A DNA stretch of 64,000 nucleotides from Otis tarda (taxonomy: Eukaryota > Chordata > Aves > Otidiformes > Otididae). Shown piece by piece: positions 1 through 11,500 of the stretch; position 1 is the first letter of the stretch, and each line of letters starts with the position of its first letter. The notes beneath the pieces are model-generated. The model was not told the DNA's origin, did no database searches, and saw nothing but the letters and a program-made list of their open reading frames with translations. The position numbers were made by a program, and so were the translations under genes. Location: positions 12,499,463-12,563,462 of the forward strand of contig CM048554.1 in assembly GCA_026413225.1 (NCBI GenBank), given 5' to 3'.

Positions 1-3000
1 GCTGGCAGAGAACATCTGGGTAAGGGGAAACCCCACGGCTCTGCGGAAGGGCTTTGCTGGCACGGGCACCCTGTGGGGACAGCGCCTGCGCAGGGCGAGG
101 GTCTGGTGGCACTGGGTGCTGCCAGCTGCCAGGGCCCATCCCACTTGTGCTCTGCAGGTGCTGCTGACAGAGGAGCCCAGGGACAAAATGCAAACGGCGG
201 TGCGGCAGAAAGCCATGCGTGCCATCGCCGCATTGAGGTACCTGCCCATCCCTCCTGGGGACCCTGTCCCAGAGCTCCGTGTTCACCTGCACGAGGCCTC
301 GAGGCTCCGCTCCCAGCACCAGTGTCCCACTGGCCCCTATCCCTCTTTGCAGCTCAGTGGAGACGGTGCTGGACGGCAAAGAGACAGCCCTCCTACAAGC
401 CTGCTTCTCCACTGTCTTCTGGCTTCCTCCAACAGAGGAAATGCACAGCCTGGAAACACGCCTCTACTTCAAGGCAAGTGCTGAGTGAGCTCCAGGAGCC
501 CCCAGTCCCTCGGGGCTGCTCCCTGCCCACCCTGTGCTGCCATATCACCACAGATCCAAGGCAGGCCAGGCTCTCGGCTTTGCTTTCCCACCCTCAGCCC
601 TTCGTCCCCTTCCCCTGGGCCTGGCCACGTCCGGTGGCGCAGGCTGCTCTGCCTGCAACAGCTTGTCTGTCCCTGGGTCTCTCCCGGGCACCGCGAGTCA
701 GCGCAGGAGTCCTCCCTTGGCTCTGGCACTGGGAGGGACAGCACAATCATGGCCACAGCTCTTTGTCTTCCTTGCAGACCCTGCGTGCCATGGACAAGAT
801 GCTGGAGGCATTGGTGCTCAGCGCTCCCGCCTCCAGAGTCAGCGAGGAGCTGCAGAATATCTTTCAGGTCTGGCACGTGCAAAGAGCGGGGCTGTTCCTC
901 ACCCTGCAGGGAAGGGATTGTCCACTCTTGAGTGGACGGTCCGCACCTTTGCTCGAGAGCAGAGGAAGCCGCCATGGACTGTGCGAGTCCAGCTCAGGAG
1001 CTGAGCCGCCCTGCTTGTGCTGGAGCGGGTGTCTGCTGCCGGGGCTCACCAGCAGCTTCTCTCATCTCGCCCCAGATGCTCCTGTTCTTCACGGACTCCG
1101 AGAGACCAGAGGTGCGGGAGAGGGCCGTGGAGAGGATTAGGAAGCTGGGCCATTTGCTGGCCAACTGTTCCTCACTGCAGGTAAGGACCTGCCAGTCAGA
1201 CCGTCTTCCGTGCCCGCACAGCGGAGCAGCCTGCAGCTCCCAGGTGCCCGCAAGGCAAGCCTGGACACACGTTTGGGTGCTCCGCCGCCTCTGCACTGAA
1301 GCAGGTGTCTTGCTCCCTCCCTTCCCCAAGGGCTTCTCTCCCCAGCCCCCTCTCTGCCAGGAGCCAGCTCTGCCCCCGGGCCAGTGTCGCACGAGAACGG
1401 CAAGGAGCGTGGTGCAAGCGCAGGCCCGGCAGCTCTCCCTGCGTGGGGCTGCCGCCCAGCTAGCTGCTTTGGGAGCTGGGGCCCGCGCGGCCCTGAAAGC
1501 TCTGACGCGCCTGCACCCAGCTCTGAGCACACTCTTGGGTTCCAGGCTCTGACCTCAGCCCTTCTGCTGTTCTGCCTCCCTTGCCCAGGCTGCTCAAGAT
1601 GAGGACAGATGTGCCTCCTACGGAGACATCCACATCCCAGTCCTCGGACAGCTGCTGGGACACCTCCTCCTGCTTTCCTGCCAGGAAGGAAAGACCAGCC
1701 GTCTCGCTTTGGACGCTCTTTCTTCCCTCCTCGTGTTCAAGCGTCAGCAACAATGTAAGAGAAGCTGTGGCAGCTGCATCCCTGCGCACACTGACATCAC
1801 CCGAGACGTCTGCTTCTCTTCCTGGCCATTGCCACGCACCGCTCTTGCGCTTGCTGGAGGCACCACCGCGTCACCAGCACCGCCTCTCCTCTGCTCCTGA
1901 CCCACACGCTCTCTCCCACACTGTTGATCGTCCCGTGGAGCTGAGCTGCTCCTTCAGCCAGGAGGCAGCCCCAATCCACGTCTTCCCCATCTCTCCTGAA
2001 GAGCTCGTAGCCCTGCCTCGCAGCGCGCCAGCCACGCGAGCCGCCCCTCATGTCATGGCACCATTATTCCAACCATGCTTTAATTGTGGGACTGCCTGCA
2101 GAGCTCTAGGTCCTTGGAGTTTCCCAGGCCAGGAGCCTTCGCACAGGTACACTGGAGGCAGGTCAACCTTCAATTTACACCGCTATCCACCACCTCCTCC
2201 GCGACTGTGGATCATAACCTGTCTCCTCAGCCATTCCTAGTTCCAAGCTCTTTTCCGGATTTGGGAAGCTTGCTGCCTAAGCTGCTGTGTCTTGCCGACT
2301 CTTCTGTCTTTGCCCTGCTCTCTAGGCACGACACTGCCAGAGGATCGTGCACAGCTCCAAGGGGACTGGGAAGCTGAGATCACCTCCTTGCGCTCTTTGC
2401 CCGACGCCAGGCACATTACCAAGGTAGTGAGCTTCCCCCGTGCTGGAACACTTCTCCGTGGCATCAGCAGGGCACTCGTGTGAGCAAAGGCACCCAGACT
2501 GGAGGTGGCATGTCTTCACTCCCTGCCTCCCGCCCATAGGCCTTTGGAAAATACCTCCAGCCCGAAGAGAGGGCAGACATCGTCCTCACAATCATTGAGG
2601 CCATGAGAGACCACAGCACCTTTGACAGGGAGCTGGCCGGCAGCATGATGGATGTGGTTACGGGAGACCCTGACTTCTGGCTGACGGATGTAAGTGGCCG
2701 CTGGCTGGATTGCCCTGCCCTTGAGCCCTGTCAGGCCTTCTTGCTCCCTCCCTCCCTCCCTCCCTCCCTCCCTCCCTTCCTCCCTGCCAAACCCAGCTCG
2801 GGCACCAGAAGGCACCTGAAGGCAGCAGAGAGGGATGGGAAGGGCAGCTGAGGAAATGGCTGCACCCCAGTGGCAGCACCATCCTCACCTGTGTCCCCTC
2901 CAGGTGCCAAAGATCCTGAGCTGCATCCACAGAAACCTGACAGGCATCAGCACGGCACCAGCCCGGCAGAGCGTGGAGTCACTGCTCCTCCTGATGGCTA

Positions 3001-6000
3001 ACAGGGACCCTGGGGAGGCAGTCAGGACCATGCTGGAGAAGCGAGGAGACAGGTGCTGGCCCTGACAAGCCCCCTGAGGGCTTGTTCCCTGTGGGGAGAG
3101 GGGCCCGGGGACTCTCTGGCTGACAGCCCCACCGGGAACACCACCACCTCAGCCCTCTCCTACTGCCCGGGGCGTCCCAACCCAGGGGCAGGGGCTGCGT
3201 CCCACCCGGCTGTCCCAGGCCGTGCTGCTGTGGCCGAGGCAGCCCGGCTGACAGAGCGCTCTGGCTTGCAGCGCTGCCCGGGCCATGTGGGAGCTCATGT
3301 TCTCCACACCCCAGACGCTGGATAACATCTTGAAGGAGCTGTTCCTCCAACTCCAGGACGCCCAGAACAGCCTCTTTGGCACTTCCTCAAAGGAAACCTG
3401 CCTCCTTTGCTTGGCTGTGAGTTACCAGAAAAAGCCTTGGTGCCCTTTGTCCTCACCTGGCGGTGGGAACCAGGAGCTGCACGCTGTGGGCAGCCTCAGC
3501 GGCTCTGCCGGCCGCTGACTTTCTGCTGGGGTTCTTTCAGCTGCTGGCCTCCGATGACTTGGAAGGCGAGGACTTGCAGACCATGCACAAAGCCTGGAGG
3601 TTTCTGAGGCATTCCAGCCTGGGGATGATCTCACTGGTGCTCACAGGCGTCATCACATTGTCAGAGAGAGCTGACATGGTGAGCAGGGTGTCATCAAGGG
3701 GAGCCATGTTGGCAGCCGGGGGCTGGGGCAGGGGGTGAGGTGGTGGTTGGCCTTGGCTGGCAGTCAGGCGGTGGGGTGACTGCTCCAAAGGCCCTCCCTG
3801 CCGTGGTGGGGCCTTTCCAGGCACGGACCTTGTCACAGGAATGGTGACTCTCTTTTTCACACAGGCAAGAAGAATTCAGGTCATCCTGCCAGACCTGCTG
3901 GAGGTTCTGCAGGATGCCCATGAAGATATCAAGAGGAAGGCCCTGGTGGTCTTCCAAAATGTGATGGGTCAGCTGAAGAAGGAGGAGGCCAGCCGCATCG
4001 CTTTGCAGCTGGCGGAGAAGCTCCTGCCCCTCTTTGACCACGTAAGGCTGATGCGGGAGCCTGAGCCCCAGAGAGGGGCACGGGGCAATGACAGCTGCCC
4101 TGCAGCCCAGCCCTGCGGGCAGCACTCCAAGCAGGGTCTCCTCCTCCTTTCTGCCCCCGGCTCTTGTGGGATGGCTTCTGGATTCTGCAGCCCAGCCCAG
4201 CTTCTCCCTCACAGCTGCCCCCAGAGCCCCCGGGGCTCCCCGAGCTGCGCTGCCGGGCAGGACACCACATGTTGTCCGCAGACACTGCGGCACAAGGGCT
4301 GAGGCTGAGCCAGCGGTGCATGCCGCGGAGGTATTGCCCAGGACCTCCTCCTGAGCCCGGCTGCGGGGAGCTCTTCCCTAGCACGGGTGGTGCAGCTGCT
4401 GGGGAACGCTGGGTGGCTGGGGGGAGCACTTGGAGGCACAGCCACTGCCTGAGGGAACTCTCTTGAGAGGTCTTTCACGGGCCAGGGGCCATTCAGCCGC
4501 AGCTGCAGGTTTGGCGCACAATTCCAGCGTGCAGAAGCCGACCCCAGAGCATCTCCCCTCACATCAGCCATGCTAACGCTTCTCCTCACCGTGGGCAGAG
4601 CGCTCGTGTTGCTCAAGTGCTACTGTGCTTCTCCCTCCCAGGAGTTCATGCAGCTGAGACAGCTCTCCATCAGCCTCTTTGGAAAGCTCATGCAGATTGT
4701 GCTGAGGAAGAACAGGAGACAGATGACGACGACAGCACGGATGGGCCTGCTCCCGCTCTTCTTTCACATGAGTGACCAAGTGCAGAGCGTGGCCAAGGTA
4801 CAGATTTCCAAGCTACGCAGAGATGAGATCCCCAGATGTTTGAGCCAGGGCACGTCCCAGCTTCCTAAGGGCGGGATCAGCCCAGCGACAAAGCCAAGGG
4901 GAGGGGGACAGCAGGTCTCCTTCCCCAGGCCGTGGTGCCATCTCGCAGCTTCTGCTGCTCTGCAGGTCTCCAGGGAAGCCCTCCTTGCTGCAGCAGAGCT
5001 GCTCAAGTGGCAGGAGCTCAGACAGCTGCTGCAGACCCAGCAGACGTGGAGGATTGGAGAGTGCTTGGTGAGCACAACCCCCAAGCCCCTGGGCCCAGGC
5101 TGGACGAGGGCTGCCCCCCGCGTCTGGGCTGCGGGCTCTGCAGCTGTGCGTCGCCTGCCTGGCTCCAGCCCGGAGTCCACAGCCTGCAGCCACATCCTTG
5201 ATCCCTGTCCTGAAGAGCAGAGCCCCCAAGGGCTCTTCTCCGGGCTCCTCTCCCCTCCCTGCAAAATGCGGGATGGAGGGGTCTCAGCAATGCTTGGGGG
5301 TGCGGGAGGAGGCACTGCTGTGGCCGAGTGGGGAGGGGCCGTGACATGCCCGTACCCTTGCGCTCTCTGCAGCTGGCGCGGGACAGGAGCAGGGCTGAAG
5401 ACTACCGTCGTCAGAGCCTGCCGTACCTGAAGGACGCTCAGGCCAGCTTGCGGGAGGCGGCCGTCAGGTTCTTGGGTGAGCCACTGCCCCCGGGGTGCCT
5501 CTTTTGGCAGCCTGGCCCCAGTCCCTGCTGCGGCACTGGCAGCAAGGAGCAGCCCTGTGTCTGCCAGAGCCCCGGCGGCCCCGTGCAGTCCCTTGGCCTC
5601 CCTCTCCCAGCCCTGCCCACGCAGGTGGGCTTGGTGGCTGCCCTGCTCGCTCCAGGCCCCCTTGGGTAGTGGTCTTCCCTGGGGTCAGCCCTGACGAGGG
5701 GGAGGAGGCCGTGCAGCCCAGCTGGCAGGGCTGGGGACTGTGCTGCGGGGAGCACGCTGGGGAGCGGGAGCTCTGACGAAGCTCTGTGCCTAGGGCTTGC
5801 CGCTCGCACCCTGAGGGACCAAAGCCGGGAGAAGGTGTCGGAGATCTGCAGGGGTGAGTACAGAGCACGGTCTGGAGGGAATGCCTGGGGGTCTCTGCAG
5901 ATGCAGGGGTTCATCTCAGCTCTGTGTCTCTCTGTCGCAGCCCTTCAGACCTTGAAGAATGACAGTGAAATCTCCGTCTTTTCCCTGGCAACTCAGACCA

Positions 6001-6020
6001 TCCTCATCCTGAGCTCCTAA
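1..6020 (+). CDS. MROH-like (maestro HEAT-like repeat) gene, copy A, 5' end off the window
   Basis: The gene enters the window in the last 19 bases of its third coding exon. Coding exons: 1-19, 158-237, 353-473, 778-867, 1076-1180, 1589-1754, 2326-2423, 2540-2689, 2904-3052, 3272-3416, 3541-3678, 3865-4041, 4642-4797, 4966-5067, 5373-5475, 5794-5853 and 5941-6020 (TAA). All junctions keep one open frame of about 645 residues. The product is leucine-rich amphipathic helices in tandem, as in the HEAT/armadillo-like MROH family. The ends of the protein resemble maestro-type C termini, with a helix around SLREAAVRFLG followed by LRDQSREKVSEICR. The exact function of these proteins is not established. 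The intron after 473 starts GC, inside an otherwise perfect donor (AAG|GCAAGT). No stop or frameshift breaks the copy, so it looks functional. Copy B differs at six amino acids. The family call is strong; the paralogue is not resolved. Confidence 0.8.
2744..2785 (+). repeat. CCCT microsatellite, copy A intron
   Basis: About ten CTCC units with one TTCC interruption, just downstream of the exon ending at 2,689. The copy B version is 16 bases shorter. Confidence 0.9.
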
Positions 6021-6122
6021 AGCGTGCAGCAAACATCAGGACGCACCCCGCAAGTGCTCTGCAGCTGGCGCTGCTAAGCCGGGCAGCGCTGCCTCTTTCT
6101 CAGAAGACAAATCAAACTTCTT

Positions 6123-6128
6123 AATAAA
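6123..6128 (+). promoter_or_regulatory. Polyadenylation signal of MROH copy A
   Basis: AATAAA lies 103 bases after the TAA of copy A and is duplicated exactly at 15,631 after copy B. The implied 3'UTR is short, about 120 bases. Confidence 0.7.
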
Positions 6129-6300
6129 ACTGGAAGAAGCAGCCCAAACCCACGGTGTCCTTTTGATGCGTAGCGCCCTGAGCGTGCTGAGCAGACAGCG
6201 TCGGGCTGGGGATAATGAAATGCAATTCTGGTTGATATCCCTCAGAAGAACTCCAAATGCTTTAAAAAGATAGGTAACCGTCACACAGGCTCTTTCTTTA

Positions 6301-6522
6301 GATTCCCCAGTTCACCGTTTTCAACCAGGAGATCACGTGTACCTGAAAACTTGCGACTCAGAACCTCTTCAACAGGAATGGAAAGAACCACATCAGGTGC
6401 TTCTAGGAATACTTAGAGCCCTTAAATTTGAAGGTATTGATTCTTGGATTCATTATCCGAGCGTCAAGGAAGCACCGTCTCCAGAACAGAAACAATGGAT
6501 TTCTAAAGAAACAGGACCTTGA
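6301..6522 (+). pseudogene. Endogenous retrovirus pol fragment (integrase C-terminal end)
   Basis: The frame that is open from about 6,301 to the TGA at 6,520-6,522 reads like the C-terminal DNA-binding, SH3-like end of a gammaretrovirus-type integrase. It has the proline/glycine/aspartate turn followed by a basic beta-strand, then a tryptophan-containing strand and a histidine/valine-lysine stretch near the end. Only about 70 residues remain, with no catalytic core, reverse transcriptase, gag or recognisable env. It is followed after 166 bases by a polypurine tract and an LTR, so most of env is deleted. The first about 100 bases recur after MROH copy B at 15,799-15,901. It is a dead remnant. 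Confidence 0.7.
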
Positions 6523-6688
6523 TAGTTAACACTCTCTCATTGTTAATAAATTATACAAAATCATATCAGAACACAGAATCTATTAAAGGCATTTTAGAAG
6601 TAGTGTTAATAACACCTTTTGTTTTACCCATCACAGAGATTAGTTCTAAGTAGAGGAGAATTCTTCAAAATGAGCATAAATAAGTCCC

Positions 6689-6701
6689 AAAGGGAGGGAA
6701 A
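6689..6701 (+). other. Retroviral polypurine tract
   Basis: AAAGGGAGGGAAA, 13 purines in a row, directly abuts the TG that begins the LTR. This is the standard arrangement for plus-strand priming upstream of a 3' LTR. Confidence 0.65.
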
Positions 6702-7166
6702 TGTTACATGACATAGAATGATTCAGCAATATAATTGGAGAAGAGTATGATTTTTGAAAATGACAGCAATATTAGGCAGTTTGCGCTACCTGTGTCACTG
6801 CAGTCACATAGGCTAGACTTGCTATGTAATGTCTTAACCCTGAGGGAGAACTCGTAGTTTTGGGATTGTCAGGAAAAGTTATTCTTCTGTCTGTTAAAAG
6901 TTAGCCAGGCATACGTGGGGGGATTAAGAGGGATGGTAGAACAAAGGTAGGCCTGGAGGATGGAGCAAAACTCATGACTATGTACCAGTATTCTGGGAAT
7001 TGCTGGTGATTCCGTATGAAGTTACTGAATATATTCCGTTTGGATTTGTAGACACACGTGCACGCTAGGTGGAAGGATCCCCCACGCATCCGGCGCCGCA
7101 ATAAAGAATGCCTGTTTCTTGCTGCTACAGTGGTGTGAAGGAGTTTGATTCCCGAGTGTGGTGACA
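6702..7166 (+). mobile_element. 3' LTR of an endogenous retrovirus
   Basis: This is a 465-base segment that begins TGTTAC and ends GTGACA, which form an imperfect inverted repeat (5 of 6 positions). It is preceded immediately by a polypurine tract. AATAAA lies at 7,100-7,105, about 60 bases before the end, where a retroviral R region would carry it. It has no partner LTR in the window. The right edge is inferred from the terminal CA and the return to GC-rich sequence. It lies in sense, 1.3 kb upstream of MROH copy B. Confidence 0.62.
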
Positions 7167-8506
7167 GACCTTATCCACCTCTTTCCCATCCTGTCCCCAG
7201 TTCTCTCCACTTGTCCTCAACCAGGCAGCCCCGTCCCCCACACCCAGCCAGCTCGCGCAGAGCAGAGGCCTGAAGGTGCCTGAGCGTGGTCACGCTGGGC
7301 AGCGGCTGCAGGGCACGGCTCGAGCAGTCAGAGAAGGGGCAGAGAGGGGCTGTTCCAGGTTCCCTTGGGCTGTGTGGGGGTTCCTTGGGCTGCCTCCGTG
7401 GAACAGGCACGCCGAGGCAACAGCACCAGGACGACAGCGCCTGGCACGGCCTGTGGACCAACATGGCGGCACAGCGGGGCTCTGTCAGAAGAGGACAGCT
7501 CCCAGCTTCCCCTTCCGACCCGGGGGCTGCCAGGAAGTGCTGGAATGCAAGGCTACAGCTGCCAGCGTGCCCAGCAGTGCGGCCCTTAGAGCTGGATCCT
7601 GCTGGGTCCGTCCTCCCCCTTCAGCCCAAAGCCCCCACTGAGGCCGCAGCGCCACCCTGCCACACCGGCCCAGGCCTCCTCCGCCCCGGCGCTACCACAC
7701 AGCCACCCCCGGGGCAGCGCCAGGGCTCTGGGCTGCAACAAAGGCCCCAGGAGGGGTCCTGGGTGGGCCCGTGCTGGAAGAGATGTTCAGAGCCAGGGAA
7801 AGGCTCTGACTGTAAGAGGCTGGTCTCCATCACGATCACAAGCCAGACGGAGAAGCAAGCCAGTGAGACTGGAATCTCCGTGTCTGGGAGCTTCCCAGTC
7901 CTCAAAGGGCAAACTCAGTGGAAGACGTTTCATTTTCCCTTTCCCCTTTTCTGCAGGAGCTCTTCCTCTTTGGCGAGGGGAAGAGAAGAGTGAAGGGACA
8001 AAAAACAGGATTTCTGTGAAGCTGCAGTGAATCTTCCAGTTTTAATGTCGTCGAGGGGGAGAGGCAGGGCTCTGCAGTGTGCCAAAAGCAAAGGGATGTC
8101 GTGGGGGCACGCCGCCCCTGTTCATGTCTGCACATGGGGCTCTGGGACGCCCCGGAGGGCAACAGGGAGGTCCTAGGGGATGTGAGGGAAAACGGTGGAC
8201 TGGGGGCACCCTGAGAGCACCCAGGTGCCCGAGGGCTGAGCCGCCCCACTGCACCCCATAGAGCACTGCCCCTCCCGGCCCGGGCAGCGTGTCACAGTGA
8301 GACCCTTTGTGACCTCCGCATTCTGACACCCCACCCCACTGCATACGGTCAGCGCGGCTGCGCCCCCAGCCCTCAGTGTCCGGCAGGACAGCTACAGGAC
8401 AGGCCAGGAGCCCGTGGAGCTGGCGAGGAGCCCGCGAGCGCAGCTGAGGCCTTTCGCCAAACCTTCTCCCACAACCCCCTCCTAGCCCTTTCCTCCATCC
8501 CGCAGG
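7167..8506. other. GC-rich spacer upstream of MROH copy B
   Basis: No exon with family resemblance was seen here. The open frames are incidental to the high GC content. It should contain the promoter and any non-coding first exon of copy B. The bases before the ATG (a pyrimidine run and CAG at 8,503-8,505) read as a splice acceptor, so a 5'UTR exon probably lies in this interval. I could not pick a TATA box or a start site. Confidence 0.45.
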
Positions 8507-11500
8507 ATGGCAGAGAGCATCCCCAGCTGCCCCACGGAGTCCTGGGAGGAAGACTGGACTTCCCAAGAGAGCGGCTCCCTGGGGCAGCCTGACGAGGGGT
8601 CCATGGTTGAGGCACTGGAGATTGGTGAGTGAGGGGCCCCTCTTGGTCGGGGCAGGGCTGGGGCCAGCGAGCGCACCCTGCTCGACGCCACCATCACGTA
8701 TCCACGCACATGGGCAGCGGGGATCCCGCGGGCGGGGGGCATGATTCTGCGTGAATGACAGGGATGCTCAGGGCTGGCAGCTGGCCCCAGCACAGCCTCT
8801 CCCAAAGAGGGAGAGAGCAGAGTGGACCCAGCTCCTGCTCCGGGCACAGGCAGCCGGAGGCAGCTGGGCTGGCAGGAGGCAGCCCTGCTGTGGGACGGGG
8901 ACCTTTCCTGCCCACCTGCAAGGGATGTCCTCAGCCGATGGCACTGGGGGCTTTCCCGGCCACGCTGTGCTCCAGCATGGCAGCCCGGCTGCCGGGCACC
9001 CTCCAGCCCTGGCACGCACGGGAACACTGTGCCAGGGGAGTGGGCAGGCGGCTGCACACAGGGCAGATTTCCTTCCTCTGCTCTCTCCTGCCACCGGCCC
9101 TTCTCCACACCCTCCCTGCTCTCCTCCTTCCTTAGATGACAGCTGGTTGCCTGTCTACACAGTGGAACAGGAAACTGTGGACTTCATCCAGGCCTTTGTC
9201 ACCAGCCCCCAGCAGGTAACCGTGCCCATTTCACCTGCGGCTCTGCCGGCCTCTGCTGACAGGGGCTCTGCTGCCGGGCTGCTGGAGCTGTGCTGGCTGG
9301 GCAGAGCTGCTTCTCCCAGCTCTCCCACATGGCCCTGCTCCCCCAGTGCTCCGGTCCCGCTGGCCGCGTGTCCCCCGTCTCACGCTCCCCGTTTCTCCCT
9401 CTGTCCCCCGGCTGCCAGGAGGAGGGCCAGCAGATGATGTTCCTGAACTGCATCTGCGTTCTGTGCAGAACCGCCAAGCAGCACGACTTGTTCCAGGGCC
9501 TGGATTTCTTCTGCCACACATACCAGCTGGCAGAGAACATCTGGGTAAGGGGAAACCCCACGGCTCTGCGGAAGGGCTTTGCTGGCACGGGCACCCTGTG
9601 GGGACAGCGCCTGCGCAGGGCGAGGGTCTGGTGGCACTGGGTGCTGCCAGCTGCCAGGGCCCATCCCACTTGTGCTCTGCAGGTGCTGCTGACAGAGGAG
9701 CCCAGGGACAAAATGCAAACGGCGGTGCGGCAGAAAGCCATGCATGCCATCGCCGCATTGAGGTACCTGCCCATCCCTCCTGGGGACCCTGTCCCAGAGC
9801 TCCGTGTTCACCTGCACGAGGCCTCGAGGCTCCGCTCCCAGCACCAGTGTCCCACTGGCCCCTATCCCTCTTTGCAGCTCAGTGGAGACGGTGCTGGACG
9901 GCAAAGAGACAGCCCTCCTACAAGCCTGCTTCTCCACTGTCTTCTGGCTTCCTCCAACAGAGGAAATGCACAGCCTGGAAACACGCCTCTACTTCAAGGC
10001 AAGTGCTGAGTGAGCTCCAGGAGCCCCCAGTCCCTCGGGGCTGCTCCCTGCCCACCCTGTGCTGCCATATCACCACAGATCCAAGGCAGGCCAGGCTCTC
10101 GGCTTTGCTTTCCCACCCTCAGCCCTTCGTCCCCTTCCCCTGGGCCTGGCCACGTCCGGTGGCGCAGGCTGCTCTGCCTGCAACAGCTTGTCTGTCCCTG
10201 GGTCTCTCCCGGGCACCGCGAGTCAGCGCAGGAGTCCTCCCTTGGCTCTGGCACTGGGAGGGACAGCACAATCATGGCCACAGCTCTTTGTCTTCCTTGC
10301 AGACCCTGCGTGCCATGGACAAGATGCTGGAGGCATTGGTGCTCAGCGCTCCCGCCTCCAGAGTCAGCGAGGAGCTGCAGAATATCTTTCAGGTCTGGCA
10401 CGTGCAAAGAGCGGGGCTGTTCCTCACCCTGCAGGGAAGGGATTGTCCACTCTTGAGTGGACGGTCCGCACCTTTGCTCGAGAGCAGAGGAAGCCGCCAT
10501 GGACTGTGCGAGTCCAGCTCAGGAGCTGAGCCGCCCTGCTTGTGCTGGAGCGGGTGTCTGCTGCCGGGGCTCACCAGCAGCTTCTCTCATCTCGCCCCAG
10601 ATGCTCCTGTTCTTCACGGACTCCAAGAGACCAGAGGTGCGGGAGAGGGCCGTGGAGAGGATTAGGAAGCTGGGCCATTTGCTGGCCAACTGTTCCTCAC
10701 TGCAGGTAAGGACCTGCCAGTCAGACCGTCTTCCGTGCCCGCACAGCGGAGCAGCCTGCAGCTCCCAGGTGCCCGCAAGGCAAGCCTGGACACACGTTTG
10801 GGTGCTCCGCCGCCTCTGCACTGAAGCAGGGGTCTTGCTCCCTCCCTTCCCCAAGGGCTTCTCTCCCCAGCCCCCTCTCTGCCAGGAGCCAGCTCTGCCC
10901 CCGGGCCAGTGTCGCACGAGAACGGCAAGGAGCGTGGTGCAAGCGCAGGCCCGGCAGCTCTCCCTGCGTGGGGCTGCCGCCCAGCTAGCTGCTTTGGGAG
11001 CTGGGGCCTGCGCGGCCCTGAAAGCTCTGACGCGCCTGCACCCAGCTCTGAGCACACTCTTGGGTTCCAGGCTCTGACCTCAGCCCTTCTGCTGTTCTGC
11101 CTCCCTTGCCCAGGCTGCTCAAGATGAGGACAGATGTGCCTCCTACGGAGACATCCACATCCCAGTCCTCGGACAGCTGCTGGGACACCTCCTCCTGCTT
11201 TCCTGCCAGGAAGGAAAGACCAGCCGTCTCGCTTTGGACGCTCTTTCTTCCCTCCTCGTGTTCAAGCGTCAGCAACAATGTAAGAGAAGCTGTGGCAGCT
11301 GCATCCCTGCGCACACTGACATCACCCGAGACGTCTGCTTCTCTTCCTGGCCATTGCCACGCACCGCTCTTGCGCTTGCTGGAGGCACCACCGCGTCACC
11401 AGCACCGCCTCTCCTCTGCTCCTGACCCACACGCTCTCTCCCACACTGTTGATCGTCCCGTGGAGCTGAGCTGCTCCTTCAGCCAGGAGGCAGCCCCAAT

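Larger units (their letters stand above)
1..6406 (+). repeat. Tandem segmental duplication, left copy
   Basis: Collinear with 9,526-15,901. The offset is 9,525 at the start, 9,509 after the CCCT microsatellite, 9,508 after a one-base deletion near 14,627, and 9,495 after a 13-base indel near 6,295. Only scattered substitutions separate the copies by eye, so identity is about 99%. The left edge is outside the window. Confidence 0.95.

Noticed and set aside
73-1140. 355-codon open frame on the + strand (and 439 codons at 9,346-10,665)
   Set aside because: It reads straight through several introns of the MROH gene. The exons inside it are in other phases, and the protein has no family character. 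GC-rich introns lack stops by chance.
1581-2240. 219-codon frame starting at 1,581 (repeated at 11,106)
   Set aside because: It is a shifted-frame reading of a real MROH exon plus intron. The true exon (1,589-1,754) is in another frame.
7286-7993. 235-codon + strand frame in the MROH spacer
   Set aside because: No MROH-like helices, and no splice signal ties it to exon 1 of copy B. Treated as chance.
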